In this document: positions 7,921 to 16,392 of the stretch, one piece after another
Position numbering within the stretch: position 1 is the stretch's first letter
Layout: every line of letters starts with the position of its first letter
From: an uncultured Oscillospiraceae bacterium
GTDB taxonomy: Bacteria; Bacillota; Clostridia; Oscillospirales; Oscillospiraceae
Assembly (NCBI GenBank): GCA_934636655.1
Contig: CAKUAS010000005.1
Span: 62,001 to 126,000 of the forward strand
DNA: 64,000 nt
Direction: 5' to 3'
The notes under the pieces: model-generated
The model's database searches: none
Told to the model about the DNA's origin: nothing
Seen by the model: the letters and a program-made list of their open reading frames with translations, nothing else
Translations under genes and position numbers: made by a program

Positions 7921-9396
7921 ATGGATATGACATGGTTCGAGCAGATGGAGGCGCGCATACCCAAGGGTGAGGTGCGCACGAGATTTGCTCCCAGCCCCAC
8001 GGGATACATGCACGTCGGCAATCTGCGCACGGCGCTGTACACCTGGCTCATCGCCCGTCACAACGGAGGAAAGTTCATTCTCCGCATCGAGGACACCGAT
8101 CAGGAGCGCTACGTTGAGGGCGCGGTCGACGTTATCTACCGCACAATGGAAGAGTGCGGCCTTGACCACGACGAGGGTCCCGACGTCGGCGGTCCGGTAG
8201 GCCCCTATGTTCAGACCGAGCGCCGCGGCCTTTACGGCAAATACGCCGATCTTCTCATCGAAAGAGGCCATGCCTACCGCTGCTTCTGCGAAAAGCAGGA
8301 GGAGACCGAGGGCTTTGAGAAGATTGCCGATCCCTGCCGCTGCCTGAGCCGCGAGGAGAGCGATAAGCGCGCCGCGGCCGGTGAGCCCTATGTTGTCCGC
8401 CAGAAGATACCCGAGGAGGGCAGCACTACCTTCCACGACGAGATCTTCGGCGATATCACAGTTGAAAACTCGACCTTGGACGATCAGGTGCTCATAAAGC
8501 GCGACGGTCTGCCGACCTACAACTTTGCAAACGTTATTGACGATCACCTCATGGGCATAACGCACGTCGTGCGCGGCTCGGAGTATCTGTCCTCGTCGCC
8601 GAAGTATAATCTTCTGTACGAGGGCTTCGGCTGGAGCATCCCCGCCTATGTCCACTGCTCGCCGGTCATGCGCGATGCGCATAATAAGATGAGTAAGCGC
8701 CACGGCGACCCTTCGTATGAAGACCTCATCGCGCAGGGCTACCTCACGGACGCCGTCGTAAACTACGTCGCGCTGCTCGGCTGGAGCCCCGGCGGCGAGC
8801 GCGAGATATTCACCATGCAGGAAATGGCCGAGATCTTCGATCTCAAGGGCATCTCCAAGTCCCCGGCCATATTCGATATCGAAAAGCTCAAGTATTTTAA
8901 CGCCGAATACATCCGCGCGATGAGTCCCGAGGCCTTTGCCAAGGCCGCCGAGCCCTTCATCCGCCAGGCGGTCAAAAAGCCGGAGATCGACCCCGCCGCC
9001 ATCGCCGCACTTTTGCAGCAGCGCACCGAGGTCCTGACCGACATCCCCGAAAAACTCGATTTCTTTGACGAGCTGCCCGAGTACGACACGGCGCTGTATA
9101 TCCACAAAAAGAGCAAGACCGACGAGGCCGGCTCTCTCGAGATGCTGCAAAAAATGCTGCCCGTATTCGAGGCTCTGCCCGAGTGGAACGACGAGAGCAT
9201 CCTCGCCGCGATGACCGGTATGGCCGAAAAGTGCGAGTGCAAAAACGCGAAGGTCATGTGGCCGGTGCGTATCGCCGCGGCCGGAAAGGCCGTAACGCCC
9301 GGCGGCGCGGTCGAGATATGCCGCATCCTCGGCAAAGACGAGACGCTGCGACGCATGCGCGTCGGCATCGAAAAGCTCGAAGAGGCCGTCGGATAA
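7921..9396 (+). CDS. gltX: Glutamyl-tRNA synthetase
   Basis: A 491-residue class I synthetase charging tRNA-Glu (and possibly tRNA-Gln, as in many Firmicutes). HIGH motif PSPTGYMHVGNLRTAL, KMSKS-type motif KMSKRHGD, and LIEDTDQ-like RIEDTDQERY after the first strand. GGAGG lies 8 bases before the ATG at 7921; an upstream in-frame ATG at 7861 falls inside the promoter. The stop overlaps the next start (TAATG), coupling a housekeeping synthetase to a two-component system, which is unusual. Confidence 0.95.
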   Translation: MDMTWFEQMEARIPKGEVRTRFAPSPTGYMHVGNLRTALYTWLIARHNGGKFILRIEDTDQERYVEGAVDVIYRTMEECGLDHDEGPDVGGPVGPYVQTERRGLYGKYADLLIERGHAYRCFCEKQEETEGFEKIADPCRCLSREESDKRAAAGEPYVVRQKIPEEGSTTFHDEIFGDITVENSTLDDQVLIKRDGLPTYNFANVIDDHLMGITHVVRGSEYLSSSPKYNLLYEGFGWSIPAYVHCSPVMRDAHNKMSKRHGDPSYEDLIAQGYLTDAVVNYVALLGWSPGGEREIFTMQEMAEIFDLKGISKSPAIFDIEKLKYFNAEYIRAMSPEAFAKAAEPFIRQAVKKPEIDPAAIAALLQQRTEVLTDIPEKLDFFDELPEYDTALYIHKKSKTDEAGSLEMLQKMLPVFEALPEWNDESILAAMTGMAEKCECKNAKVMWPVRIAAAGKAVTPGGAVEICRILGKDETLRRMRVGIEKLEEAVG

Positions 9397-10079
9397 TGCC
9401 TGATAAGATCATTGTCGTCGACGACGAAAGGGAGATCGCCGATCTCATCGGCCTGTACCTTGAAAATGACGGCTACGAGGTGAATAAGTTCCTCACCGGA
9501 GCGGAGGCTCTGAGCTTTATCGAAAACACCGAGCCTGCGCTGGCCGTCCTCGACGTTATGCTGCCGGATATCGACGGCTTTTCGCTGCTGAAAAAGATCC
9601 GCGAAAAGCACGGCTTTCCCGTCATCATGCTCACCGCGCGTGTGACCGATTCCGACAAAATTCTCGGCCTCACGATGGGCGCGGATGACTACATCACAAA
9701 GCCCTTTAACCCCCTCGAGGTGACGGCGCGCGTCAAGACCGTTCTGCGCCGCTGCCGCCGCGCATCGGAGCCCGACTGCGAAAGGGACATCCGCGGCCTG
9801 ACGATAAACAAGCTCAGCCATAAGTGTACGCTGTTCGGCGAGACGCTGAGCCTCACGCCGACGGAATTCGACATTCTGTGGTATCTTTGCGAAAACGCGG
9901 GGCGGGTGATCCCGTCCGAGGAGCTCTTCGAGGCAGTGTGGAAGGAAAAATACCTCTCGGCAAGCAGCAACACCGTCATGGCGCACATCGGCCGCCTGCG
10001 CGAGAAAATGCACGAGCCGGCAAAGAATCCGAGGTTTATAAAAACCGTGTGGGGTGTTGGATATGAGATCGAAAAATAA
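9396..10079 (+). CDS. VanR-like OmpR-family response regulator
   Basis: A 227-residue receiver plus winged helix. Acidic pocket VDDERE, phospho-accepting Asp in LDVMLPDIDG, Lys in ITKPFNPLEV, and a C-terminal helix ending KTVWGVGYEIEK. Start ATG overlaps the gltX stop. The domain spacing and the downstream small kinase resemble VanR/VanS systems, but no resistance genes adjoin, so the regulated function is unknown. Confidence 0.87.
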   Translation: MPDKIIVVDDEREIADLIGLYLENDGYEVNKFLTGAEALSFIENTEPALAVLDVMLPDIDGFSLLKKIREKHGFPVIMLTARVTDSDKILGLTMGADDYITKPFNPLEVTARVKTVLRRCRRASEPDCERDIRGLTINKLSHKCTLFGETLSLTPTEFDILWYLCENAGRVIPSEELFEAVWKEKYLSASSNTVMAHIGRLREKMHEPAKNPRFIKTVWGVGYEIEK

Positions 10080-11172
10080 CGCCCTGCGCAGCGTGCTCAA
10101 AACTCTCGGCATCTTCGCCGCTGGAACGCTGCTCATCGTCCTTATCGTCTCGTTTTTCGACAATAGTTTAAACGGCGTCGTGCTCGACTGGTTCGACAGC
10201 CGCTATTGCTATTCATATGTCACGGAAAACGGTGTCGTACGGGACGTCGACTGGAGCATGGTCAAGCGCCTTGTCGTGCAGCTTCTCATCATAAATTTTG
10301 CGTTTTGTCTCATCGTCATCCTCGTCGTCACGCGCGTTCGTCTGCGCAGACAGCTGCGCGATGTCGGCGGCAAGGTCGGCGAATATATGCTGAGCGATAA
10401 GTCCGCCGCGGAGCTTCCGAACGAGCTTGCCGTTCCGCTGAGCGAGGCAAAAAGCGCCCTCACGCGCTCGGAAAGCCTTCTGCGCGAGGAGACCGCGCGC
10501 AAAAACGACCTCGTCATGTACCTTGCGCACGATCTGAAAACGCCTCTGGCCTCCGTCATCGGCTACCTCACTCTCCTGCGCGACGAGCAGGAGATATCGC
10601 CGGAACTGCGCGAAAAATACCTTTCGATAACGCTCGACAAGGCCGAGCGGCTCGAGGATCTCATAAACGAATTTTTCGAGATCACGCGCTTTAACCTATC
10701 GACCGTCACACTCGATTACGGCAGGATCGACCTTACGCGTCTGCTCGAGCAGCTGCGGTTCGAGTTCATGCCCATGCTGCGCGATAAGGAGCTCAAATGC
10801 ACGCTCACAGTGTCCGAAACGCTGCCGATGAGCTGCGACGCGGGCAAGATCCAGCGCGTTTTCGACAATCTTCTGCGCAACGCGCTGCTGTACAGCTACC
10901 CCGGTACGGAGATCAGAATAGACGCGCGACTTGATGGCGAAAATGCCGTTGTCAGCGTCGTAAACCACGGTGCGACCATACCCGAGGACAAGCTTCGGCG
11001 CATATTTGAGCAGTTTTACAGGCTGGACGCCGCGCGCTCGTCCTCCGGCGGCGCGGGACTCGGCCTTGCGATAGCAAATCAGATCGTGCAGCTGCACGGC
11101 GGCATGATAAATGCCCGCAGCGCCGACGAGCTCGTCGAGTTCACGGTGACATTACCAACAGCAAAAATGTAA
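10063..11172 (+). CDS. VanS-like sensor histidine kinase
   Basis: A 369-residue kinase with two membrane segments (about residues 14-32 and 70-93) around a short external loop. HisKA has MYLAHDLKTPLASVIGY, and the HATPase has the N box NLLRNALLYS and the G2 box GGAGLGLAI. The overlapping ATG at 10063 is preferred over the GTG at 10054. It overlaps the end of the response-regulator gene by 17 bases. Order and size match VanS-type kinases; the signal is unknown. Confidence 0.85.
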   Translation: MRSKNNALRSVLKTLGIFAAGTLLIVLIVSFFDNSLNGVVLDWFDSRYCYSYVTENGVVRDVDWSMVKRLVVQLLIINFAFCLIVILVVTRVRLRRQLRDVGGKVGEYMLSDKSAAELPNELAVPLSEAKSALTRSESLLREETARKNDLVMYLAHDLKTPLASVIGYLTLLRDEQEISPELREKYLSITLDKAERLEDLINEFFEITRFNLSTVTLDYGRIDLTRLLEQLRFEFMPMLRDKELKCTLTVSETLPMSCDAGKIQRVFDNLLRNALLYSYPGTEIRIDARLDGENAVVSVVNHGATIPEDKLRRIFEQFYRLDAARSSSGGAGLGLAIANQIVQLHGGMINARSADELVEFTVTLPTAKM

Positions 11173-11199
11173 CTTGCTCCTTCTTCTGAGTTAAAACCA

Positions 11200-11506
11200 T
11201 AGAGCAGCGGGGGGAGCACGAGGGGTAGCGAAGCGGCGGCGCGGTAGTGAATGACATGCCGGGGGCATGTCAGAGCCGCGCCGTGACCGAGCCGCAGCGA
11301 GAAAAGGCCCCGCTCGTGATCGGATTATAGCCATCAAAAATGTCCACGACTTTTTGACGAGCGCAGCGAGATTTTTCGTGAAAAATCTCTTTCACGAAAA
11401 ATGTGGCGTTTTACGGGCTGAAAATGATTTTTCAGCCCGTAGGAATTTCGTAAGATTTTGCGCTGAAAACAATCACAATTTCATACTGACAAACGGATAA
11501 AAAACG
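11200..11506. other. Hairpin-rich noncoding stretch after the VanS-like gene
   Basis: No convincing gene. It holds several perfect or near-perfect inverted repeats: GGCGCGG...CCGCGCC around 11239-11282 with an inner GACATGCC/GGCATGTC, GATTTTTCGTGAAAAATC near 11370-11387, and CGGGCTGAAAA/TTTTCAGCCCG at 11416-11441. A small frame at 11267-11500 exists but has no ribosome site and mostly follows the palindromes. It may be a structured RNA or an old repeat. Confidence 0.4.
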
Positions 11507-11548
11507 CTCCCGGTTCTGCTAAACTTTTAGCAGAACCGGGAGTTTTTT
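11507..11548 (+). terminator. Strong intrinsic terminator
   Basis: 16-bp perfect stem CTCCCGGTTCTGCTAA with a 4-base loop and six T residues. It ends the hairpin-rich stretch after the gltX-vanRS-like operon. Confidence 0.8.
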
Positions 11549-11966
11549 AGTGGCGCACAGACGCTCCTACGGATACGCATATTGCGTCAGCCCGGTGTCG
11601 AGAGCGCCGAGGAAACCGGAAAACTGTCGCTTCCCGCAAGTGCAGTGCAAACTGAACCTTGATCGGAAATTAAAACTATATCGTAGGAGCGACCATTGGT
11701 CGCCCGCTTGCCGCGGTTTTGTTGGTACCTTCCGGTCGGGCTGACGAAATATGCGTATCGGCACGATGTAAAAACGCCTCTAAAACACCTCATCCGTCGG
11801 CTCCGCCGACACCTTCCCCTCAAGGGGAAGGCAAGGGTACTGACAAGTTTTTTGCACTAAATCAGCACAATTTCACGGAATGTGAAACGCCGCAGTTTTC
11901 GCCGCGCATTCGATACCGGGTTCACGCAATAACCGTATCCGTAGGTGAGTCCGTGCGCCACTGAAA
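11543..11966. repeat. Composite TIR repeat with nested modules
   Basis: Left arm TTTTTTAGTGGCGCACAGACGC; right arm ending TGCGCCACTGAAAAA. Inside are the hairpin CGACCATTGGTCG, an internal arm (TATCGGCACGATG...CGCCTCTAAAA), a CACCTCATCCGTCGG/CCTTCCCCTCAAGG module and a GCACTAAATCAGCACA module. The last two recur inverted at 31.4-31.5 kb. This fills the gap before the C39-type lipoprotein gene, whose GGAGG follows the right arm directly. Confidence 0.75.
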
Positions 11967-11979
11967 AAGGAGGAGAGTT

Positions 11980-12717
11980 ATGAGAAAATTCATTGCCGTT
12001 TGTCTGTGTATCTGCGGCCTTATAGCGGTGCTGGGCGGCTGCGGGCTCATCTGCGGCGAGCCGAGCGCCGAGGAGAAGCTTGCGCACATAAAAAGCAGCG
12101 GTGACTATCCCGAGATACTCATCGAAACGGCCGAGAAATGCCCGCAGACAATAGATTTTGTCTACGCCTACCCCGAAAAGCACGATAAACGCTTCGACAT
12201 CGACCTCTCCTCCGAGACGCACGGCGGCAGCGTGCCGCTTTTCATACAGTGGGATGAGCGTTGGGGCTACGAGCCCTACGGCTCGGGCTTCATAGGTACC
12301 TCCGGCTGCGGTCCGACCTGCCTGTCTATGGCGGCGGTGTATCTGACAAAAAACGCCGCGTTCTCGCCGCTTTACGTCGCGCGCATGGCCGAGCAATACG
12401 GCTACTGCGTGCCTGGAAACGGCAGCTCGTGGACTCTCATAAGCGAGGGCTGCGCCCGCCTCGGTCTCACGGCGCAGGAGCTGCCGCTCTGGGAACAGTC
12501 GATGAAAAACGCGCTGGATGACGGCGCGGTGCTCATCCTTGCCCTTGGTCCGGGCGACTTCACGAGCTCCGGTCATTTCATCGTCGTCACCGGCTGCACT
12601 GCCGACGGCTTTTCCGTCAATGATCCCAACAGCCGCGAAAACAGCGCCCGATCCTGGTCTTATGACTGCCTCTCGCCCCAAATCTCCAACCTCTGGAGTC
12701 TTTCGGCGGCGCATTAA
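11980..12717 (+). CDS. Lipoprotein with a C39-like cysteine peptidase domain
   Basis: A 245-residue protein with a signal peptide and lipobox VLGGC (acylated Cys about residue 21), so it is anchored outside the membrane. The C39_2-type papain-like fold shows the catalytic Cys in GTSGCGPTCLSM, His in SGHFIVV and an Asn/Asp in VNDPNSREN. Substrate unknown; such proteins may trim peptides or act on the wall. The C-terminal LSAAH and stop lie in a repeat element. The start follows AGGAGAG. Confidence 0.85.
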   Translation: MRKFIAVCLCICGLIAVLGGCGLICGEPSAEEKLAHIKSSGDYPEILIETAEKCPQTIDFVYAYPEKHDKRFDIDLSSETHGGSVPLFIQWDERWGYEPYGSGFIGTSGCGPTCLSMAAVYLTKNAAFSPLYVARMAEQYGYCVPGNGSSWTLISEGCARLGLTAQELPLWEQSMKNALDDGAVLILALGPGDFTSSGHFIVVTGCTADGFSVNDPNSRENSARSWSYDCLSPQISNLWSLSAAH

Positions 12718-12833
12718 AACTGTACCTATGTATATTACAGGTGCCCGGTGTCGGAACAATGGCGGAAACCGGAACGTTTCGCATCCTGCAAGTGCGGAGC
12801 CGGTTATATCAGTGACGCCGTCAATGCGCTTCC
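12707..12833. repeat. TIR repeat copy forming the ends of two convergent genes
   Basis: One arm GGCGCATTAAAACTGTACC, then ACAGGTGCCCGGTGTCGG, and the opposite arm ...GTCAATGCGCTTCCGG. The rightward lipoprotein frame ends inside the first arm (SAAH) and the leftward AraC frame ends inside the second (PEAH). Confidence 0.7.
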
Positions 12834-13684
12834 GGACAAACGGGGATCCATATCTCGCAGTAGTAGTTATCATCTTCAGTGCCCTTGGGGTACTTTGAGG
12901 GATCGTCGTAGAACTCTACGCAGTAGCCGGCGGCAAATTTGTAGTCTTTCGTGCCGGGCAGCCACTCGGTGTAGATCGCTTCGTTTACCTTCTGCACCGC
13001 CTCCGGCATCGCGCCGCGGCAGGGGAACACCGCCCAGGTGAACGCCGGTATCGTGCGCGTGACAAAGCCCTCGGGGATGGGCTTCTGCGGATCGTAATCG
13101 TCTGCGATGAGATACTCGAAGCTCTCCATGCCCATCTTCTCGTCGATGTTTATGCCGAACTTGCCGCACACGCTCGCGCCCTTGCCGCTTGCAAAGTGTT
13201 CCTGCCAAAACTGCGGGACGAGCGCCTTTGCGCCCTCATAGGGAAATGTTTTCGCGTCCGCCAGAACGGTGAACGCATCCTTCTTCATGACCTTGCAGTC
13301 CATGAAATAGCCTCCTTCTAATGAAAACCTGATTTTCAGCGGAGCGAAGGATTTTGGGATGACTTTGTCTCGGCGCGCGGCCGAGGGCGAAACGCCATGG
13401 AAACGTGTAAAGGCTTTGGTGAAGCTGTCGGGCGAGTCGTAGCCGTAGCGCAGCGCGATGTCAAGAACGCTGTCGCTCGAGCCGAGCAGGTCGGCCCCGG
13501 CCTTGGTCAGCCGCCGCGCACGGATGTACTCGCCCACGGTGCAGCCGCAGAGCATTGAAAAACCGCGCTGAAAATAAAAGGGCGATACATTCACGGCTTG
13601 CGCAATGCCGTCGGCCGAGAGCTCCTCCGTCAGGTGCTCTTCAATGTACTGTATCGAGTCTCCGATTATCTTCATCCACTCCAT
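12821..13684 (-). CDS. AraC-family regulator with a GyrI-like effector domain
   Basis: 287 residues. N-terminal double helix-turn-helix (about 10-105) with LSADGIAQAVNVSPFYFQRGF and IALRYGYDSPDSFTKAF, then an effector-binding GyrI-like domain (about 115-285) as in Rob and SoxS-type drug sensors. GGAGG lies 8 bases before the ATG. It is upstream of nothing obvious and convergent with the lipoprotein gene. The last residues CPEAH come from a repeat end. The target is unknown. Confidence 0.85.
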   Translation of the reverse strand: MEWMKIIGDSIQYIEEHLTEELSADGIAQAVNVSPFYFQRGFSMLCGCTVGEYIRARRLTKAGADLLGSSDSVLDIALRYGYDSPDSFTKAFTRFHGVSPSAARRDKVIPKSFAPLKIRFSLEGGYFMDCKVMKKDAFTVLADAKTFPYEGAKALVPQFWQEHFASGKGASVCGKFGINIDEKMGMESFEYLIADDYDPQKPIPEGFVTRTIPAFTWAVFPCRGAMPEAVQKVNEAIYTEWLPGTKDYKFAAGYCVEFYDDPSKYPKGTEDDNYYCEIWIPVCPEAH

Positions 13685-13756
13685 GCGCTACGCCTCCTTC
13701 GCTGTGCTGTGGCTTCATTATACGGGGGCTTGCGTGTGATCTCTCGACTTTGTCTG

Positions 13757-14440
13757 CTAAGTTTTGTCCAGAAAGTTCAGGACCGCGCGGTTGAATGCCT
13801 CCGGATTTTTGCTCGCGATGAAGTGACCGCCTTTTATAAATACAAGCTCACTGTCCGGGATGTTTCGTGCGATAAGGCGTGTGTGCGTCTCTCGGATCAT
13901 GTCGCGCGTTCCTGCGATGACCAGCGTTTTTGCCCGTATCTGACCGAGCTCCCTGGGAAGAACGTTCGGGTCGTTGACCATGAGGCCGAGCATCTCCGCG
14001 TTTGTCTTAGCCACTGCGCTTTTTTCGGAGAAGCGCTTTGCTATCGCGCAGCCGAGCTCAATGGGCAGCTGAACGCTGCGCTTAACGCCGGAAGGATCGA
14101 GGTTTGCGCCGTTTAGTATCAGGCGCAGTACCCGCTCGGGGTGACGCATGGCAAAGATCATGGCGATATTCCCACCGTCGGAAAAGCCAAGCAGATTAGC
14201 TTTTTCTATCCCACGTTCGTTCATGAACGCGAGCAGATCATCGGCAAATTGCCGTATAGTAAACGGTGCGTCGCCGCGCGGCGATTTGCCGTGGCCGCGC
14301 GTATCGAGCGCATACACATGAAATTTCTGCGCGAAAACGTCGAGCTGCGAGGCGAAATAGCTGCTGTCCTCGCCGTTGCCGTGCAGCAGTATCAGCGGTT
14401 CACCGCAGCCCTTTTCAATGTAAAAATTTTTGATATCCAT
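13757..14440 (-). CDS. Alpha/beta hydrolase
   Basis: About 227 residues with the canonical triad: nucleophile Ser in LLGFSDGGNIA, Asp in AGTRDMIRETH and His in KGGHFIASKN. The oxyanion region is LILLHGNGEDS. It belongs to the broad lipase/esterase/haloperoxidase-like group; the substrate is not predictable. The start is uncertain: the ATG at 14440 (MDIKNFYIEKG) fits the fold best, but no clear ribosome site precedes either candidate. The terminator of the upstream secreted-protein gene lies just before it. Confidence 0.82.
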   Translation of the reverse strand: MDIKNFYIEKGCGEPLILLHGNGEDSSYFASQLDVFAQKFHVYALDTRGHGKSPRGDAPFTIRQFADDLLAFMNERGIEKANLLGFSDGGNIAMIFAMRHPERVLRLILNGANLDPSGVKRSVQLPIELGCAIAKRFSEKSAVAKTNAEMLGLMVNDPNVLPRELGQIRAKTLVIAGTRDMIRETHTRLIARNIPDSELVFIKGGHFIASKNPEAFNRAVLNFLDKT

Positions 14441-14454
14441 AACATTATAATAAA

Positions 14455-14483
14455 GTAATAAAGGCACGGCATTTGCCGTGCCT
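14455..14483 (-). terminator. Intrinsic terminator of the 14497-15123 gene
   Basis: Stem AGGCACGGC/GCCGTGCCT followed on the minus strand by TTTATTACTTTATTA. Confidence 0.7.
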
Positions 14484-14496
14484 GTTTGCTGTTTGC

Positions 14497-15123
14497 TTAC
14501 TCGATAACGATGGTGTCCATGATGGCAAGCATCTCGGGGTTCGAGCGGAGCTTCACGCGCTCGTCCTCGTTGTCGTCGCCCATGAGGACGACCGTTGCCA
14601 GAACGTAATCGGCTGTGGAGTCGGCCGCCGGGAAGGCCATGCAGTAGCTGCCGCCGTTTGTGAAGCAGATGCCGCTTGCGTTTTTGAAGCTGACCTTGCC
14701 GAAATTCTTGTAGTTTTCCTCGACCGACTTTTCGAGTGCGGCGAAGTCCTCGCCGTGGTAGTAGGGGGCGTATTCGATCTGGATGGAGAAGTCGTCGGCG
14801 TTGAGAATGGCAACGTGCGAGTCGCCGGAATCGGTGATGTATCCCTCGGACACAACGCCGAACGCATGCTTGTCAGCGTCGTATGTGAGCGTGACGGTGA
14901 TCTCCTTTGCGTCCTTGTAGCCGCTTGCGAAGCTGTAAACGCCGGACTTGGGGTTCTTTATGGAAAACCCGGCATCTTTCTTGCCGCCGGTGTTCGCAGC
15001 CGATTTGACCGCGGGCTTTGCCGCTGCCGGCTTTTTCTCGGTGCCGGATTTGCCCTTGAGCGCGAGCGCTGCGCCTGCTGCCGCCGCAGCGGCGATGGGT
15101 GCTATGACCAGCCATTTTTTCAT
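14497..15123 (-). CDS. Membrane-anchored or secreted protein of unknown function
   Basis: 208 residues. MKKWLVIAPIAAAAAAGAALAL is a signal or anchor segment, followed by a Lys/Ala/Pro-rich linker (about 24-48) and a globular beta-rich domain (about 52-205). No catalytic motif is seen. GGAGG lies 7 bases before the ATG at 15123. It has its own promoter and terminator, so it is a single-gene unit. Function unknown. Confidence 0.75.
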   Translation of the reverse strand: MKKWLVIAPIAAAAAAGAALALKGKSGTEKKPAAAKPAVKSAANTGGKKDAGFSIKNPKSGVYSFASGYKDAKEITVTLTYDADKHAFGVVSEGYITDSGDSHVAILNADDFSIQIEYAPYYHGEDFAALEKSVEENYKNFGKVSFKNASGICFTNGGSYCMAFPAADSTADYVLATVVLMGDDNEDERVKLRSNPEMLAIMDTIVIE

Positions 15124-15164
15124 TGTTTCTACCTCCGTTAAATTTTCAGCTATGCTCTGGTATG

Positions 15165-15194
15165 ATTTTACCCCAAACAGGTGTGCGCAGTCAA
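15165..15194 (-). promoter_or_regulatory. Promoter of the 14497-15123 gene
   Basis: Minus strand TTGACT, an 18-base spacer, TAAAAT, about 40 bases before the start codon. Confidence 0.55.
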
Positions 15195-15289
15195 GCGCAT
15201 TGACGCGCCGCGCCATATTTGTTACAATGTTTTTCCGGAAGCGTTTTGGTGTTTCCGGAAAAAACACTGCGAGTTGACAGCAGATAACT

Positions 15290-15672
15290 GATAGCCATAT
15301 GTGTGCGGCTATGCCGCACGGACTTTTAGAGGTGCATTTACATTGCACCAATGCAGTGATTACGTCAGCCCGACAGAAAGCTGCCGACAAAACAGAGGTA
15401 AACGGGCGAGCAATGCTCGCCCCTACGATATAAATTTTTGTCCCGACTAAGGCCATGACAAGCGGAACGGTGCGGACGAAATTTTGCACCAAATCAGAAC
15501 AATATTCCGGGGCGCGAAACGCTATGGTTTGTGCCAACGTTTCGATGCCGGGCTGACGCAACATGCTTGCCGCAATTGCGGGAAGCGAGGCAGCTACGGT
15601 TTTGTCGGTAACCTCGATACCGGGCACCTGCAATAAAATGTATAGGAGAGGCGTTAAAGCGCCACTGAAAAA
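15290..15672. repeat. Composite TIR repeat ending at the TrmN6-like start codon
   Basis: Fills the gap before 15673. It contains the GTGCGGC/GCCGCAC hairpin (15301-15320), the left arm TTTTAGAGGTGCATTTAC, the GGGCGAGCAATGCTCGCCCC hairpin, a GCACCAAATCAGAACA module and the right arm AAGCGCCACTGAAAAA, which runs straight into ATGG. Confidence 0.75.
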
Positions 15673-16392
15673 ATGGAGTTATGGGAAAATGGACCGCTGT
15701 TTGAGCAGTCGGAGCACTTCCGGCTGGGCACGGACTCCGTGCTGCTGGCGGACTTTGTGAATATCGGCACGCGGAAACGCGGCATCGACCTCGGCTGCGG
15801 CTCGGGCATACTTCCGCTGCTGCTGCTTGTGCGAAGCGACAGGCTGCACATGACAGGCCTCGAGATAAACCCCGAGGCCGCGCGCGTTGCAGATGCGAAC
15901 ATTGCTGCAAATGCGCTGGAGGAGCGCTGCGATATAGTGACTGGCGATATACGCCGCTGCCGAGAGCTGTTCCGGACGGGACAGTTTGACCTCGTTGTAG
16001 CCAATCCGCCGTACTTTACGGCCGGAAGCGGTAAGCAGAGCCCGGACGCGGACAAGGCCGCCGCGCGCAGCGAAAAACTGTGCTCGCTGGAGGATATCTG
16101 CCGCGCGGCTTCGTATCTGTGCCGCACGGGCGGCGCGTTCTGCCTTGTGCACAGAGCAGAGAGACTTGCCGACGTCATATGCCTGCTGCGCGAGACGGGC
16201 TTTGAGCCGAAGCGCCTGCGCACGGTGTCGCACTCGGCGGAAAAAGAGCCGTCGCTCGTACTTATCGAAGCGCGGCGCGGTGCGGGCTCGGGACTTAAAA
16301 TAATGCCGCCGCTGTTTATCTGCGGCGATGACGGACGCGAGAGCGCGGAAATAAAACGCATCTATCACAGGGAGGACGAGCATGAGCGGTAA
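15673..16392 (+). CDS. TrmN6/YfiC-like tRNA adenine-N6 methyltransferase
   Basis: 239-residue class I SAM methyltransferase. Motif I is IDLGCGSGILPLLLL and the catalytic motif IV is NPPYF, characteristic of N6-adenine methylases. The N-terminal FRLGTDSVLLADFV matches TrmN6, which modifies A37 of tRNA1-Val. It overlaps rsmI, as in the yabB-yazA-rsmI region of Bacillus. The ATG directly follows a repeat-element end with no ordinary Shine-Dalgarno sequence; the fold supports this start. Confidence 0.85.
   Translation: MELWENGPLFEQSEHFRLGTDSVLLADFVNIGTRKRGIDLGCGSGILPLLLLVRSDRLHMTGLEINPEAARVADANIAANALEERCDIVTGDIRRCRELFRTGQFDLVVANPPYFTAGSGKQSPDADKAAARSEKLCSLEDICRAASYLCRTGGAFCLVHRAERLADVICLLRETGFEPKRLRTVSHSAEKEPSLVLIEARRGAGSGLKIMPPLFICGDDGRESAEIKRIYHREDEHER

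Noticed and set aside
11267..11500. 77-residue open frame after the VanS-like gene
   Set aside because: No ribosome site, composition dictated by palindromes, and no recognisable motif.
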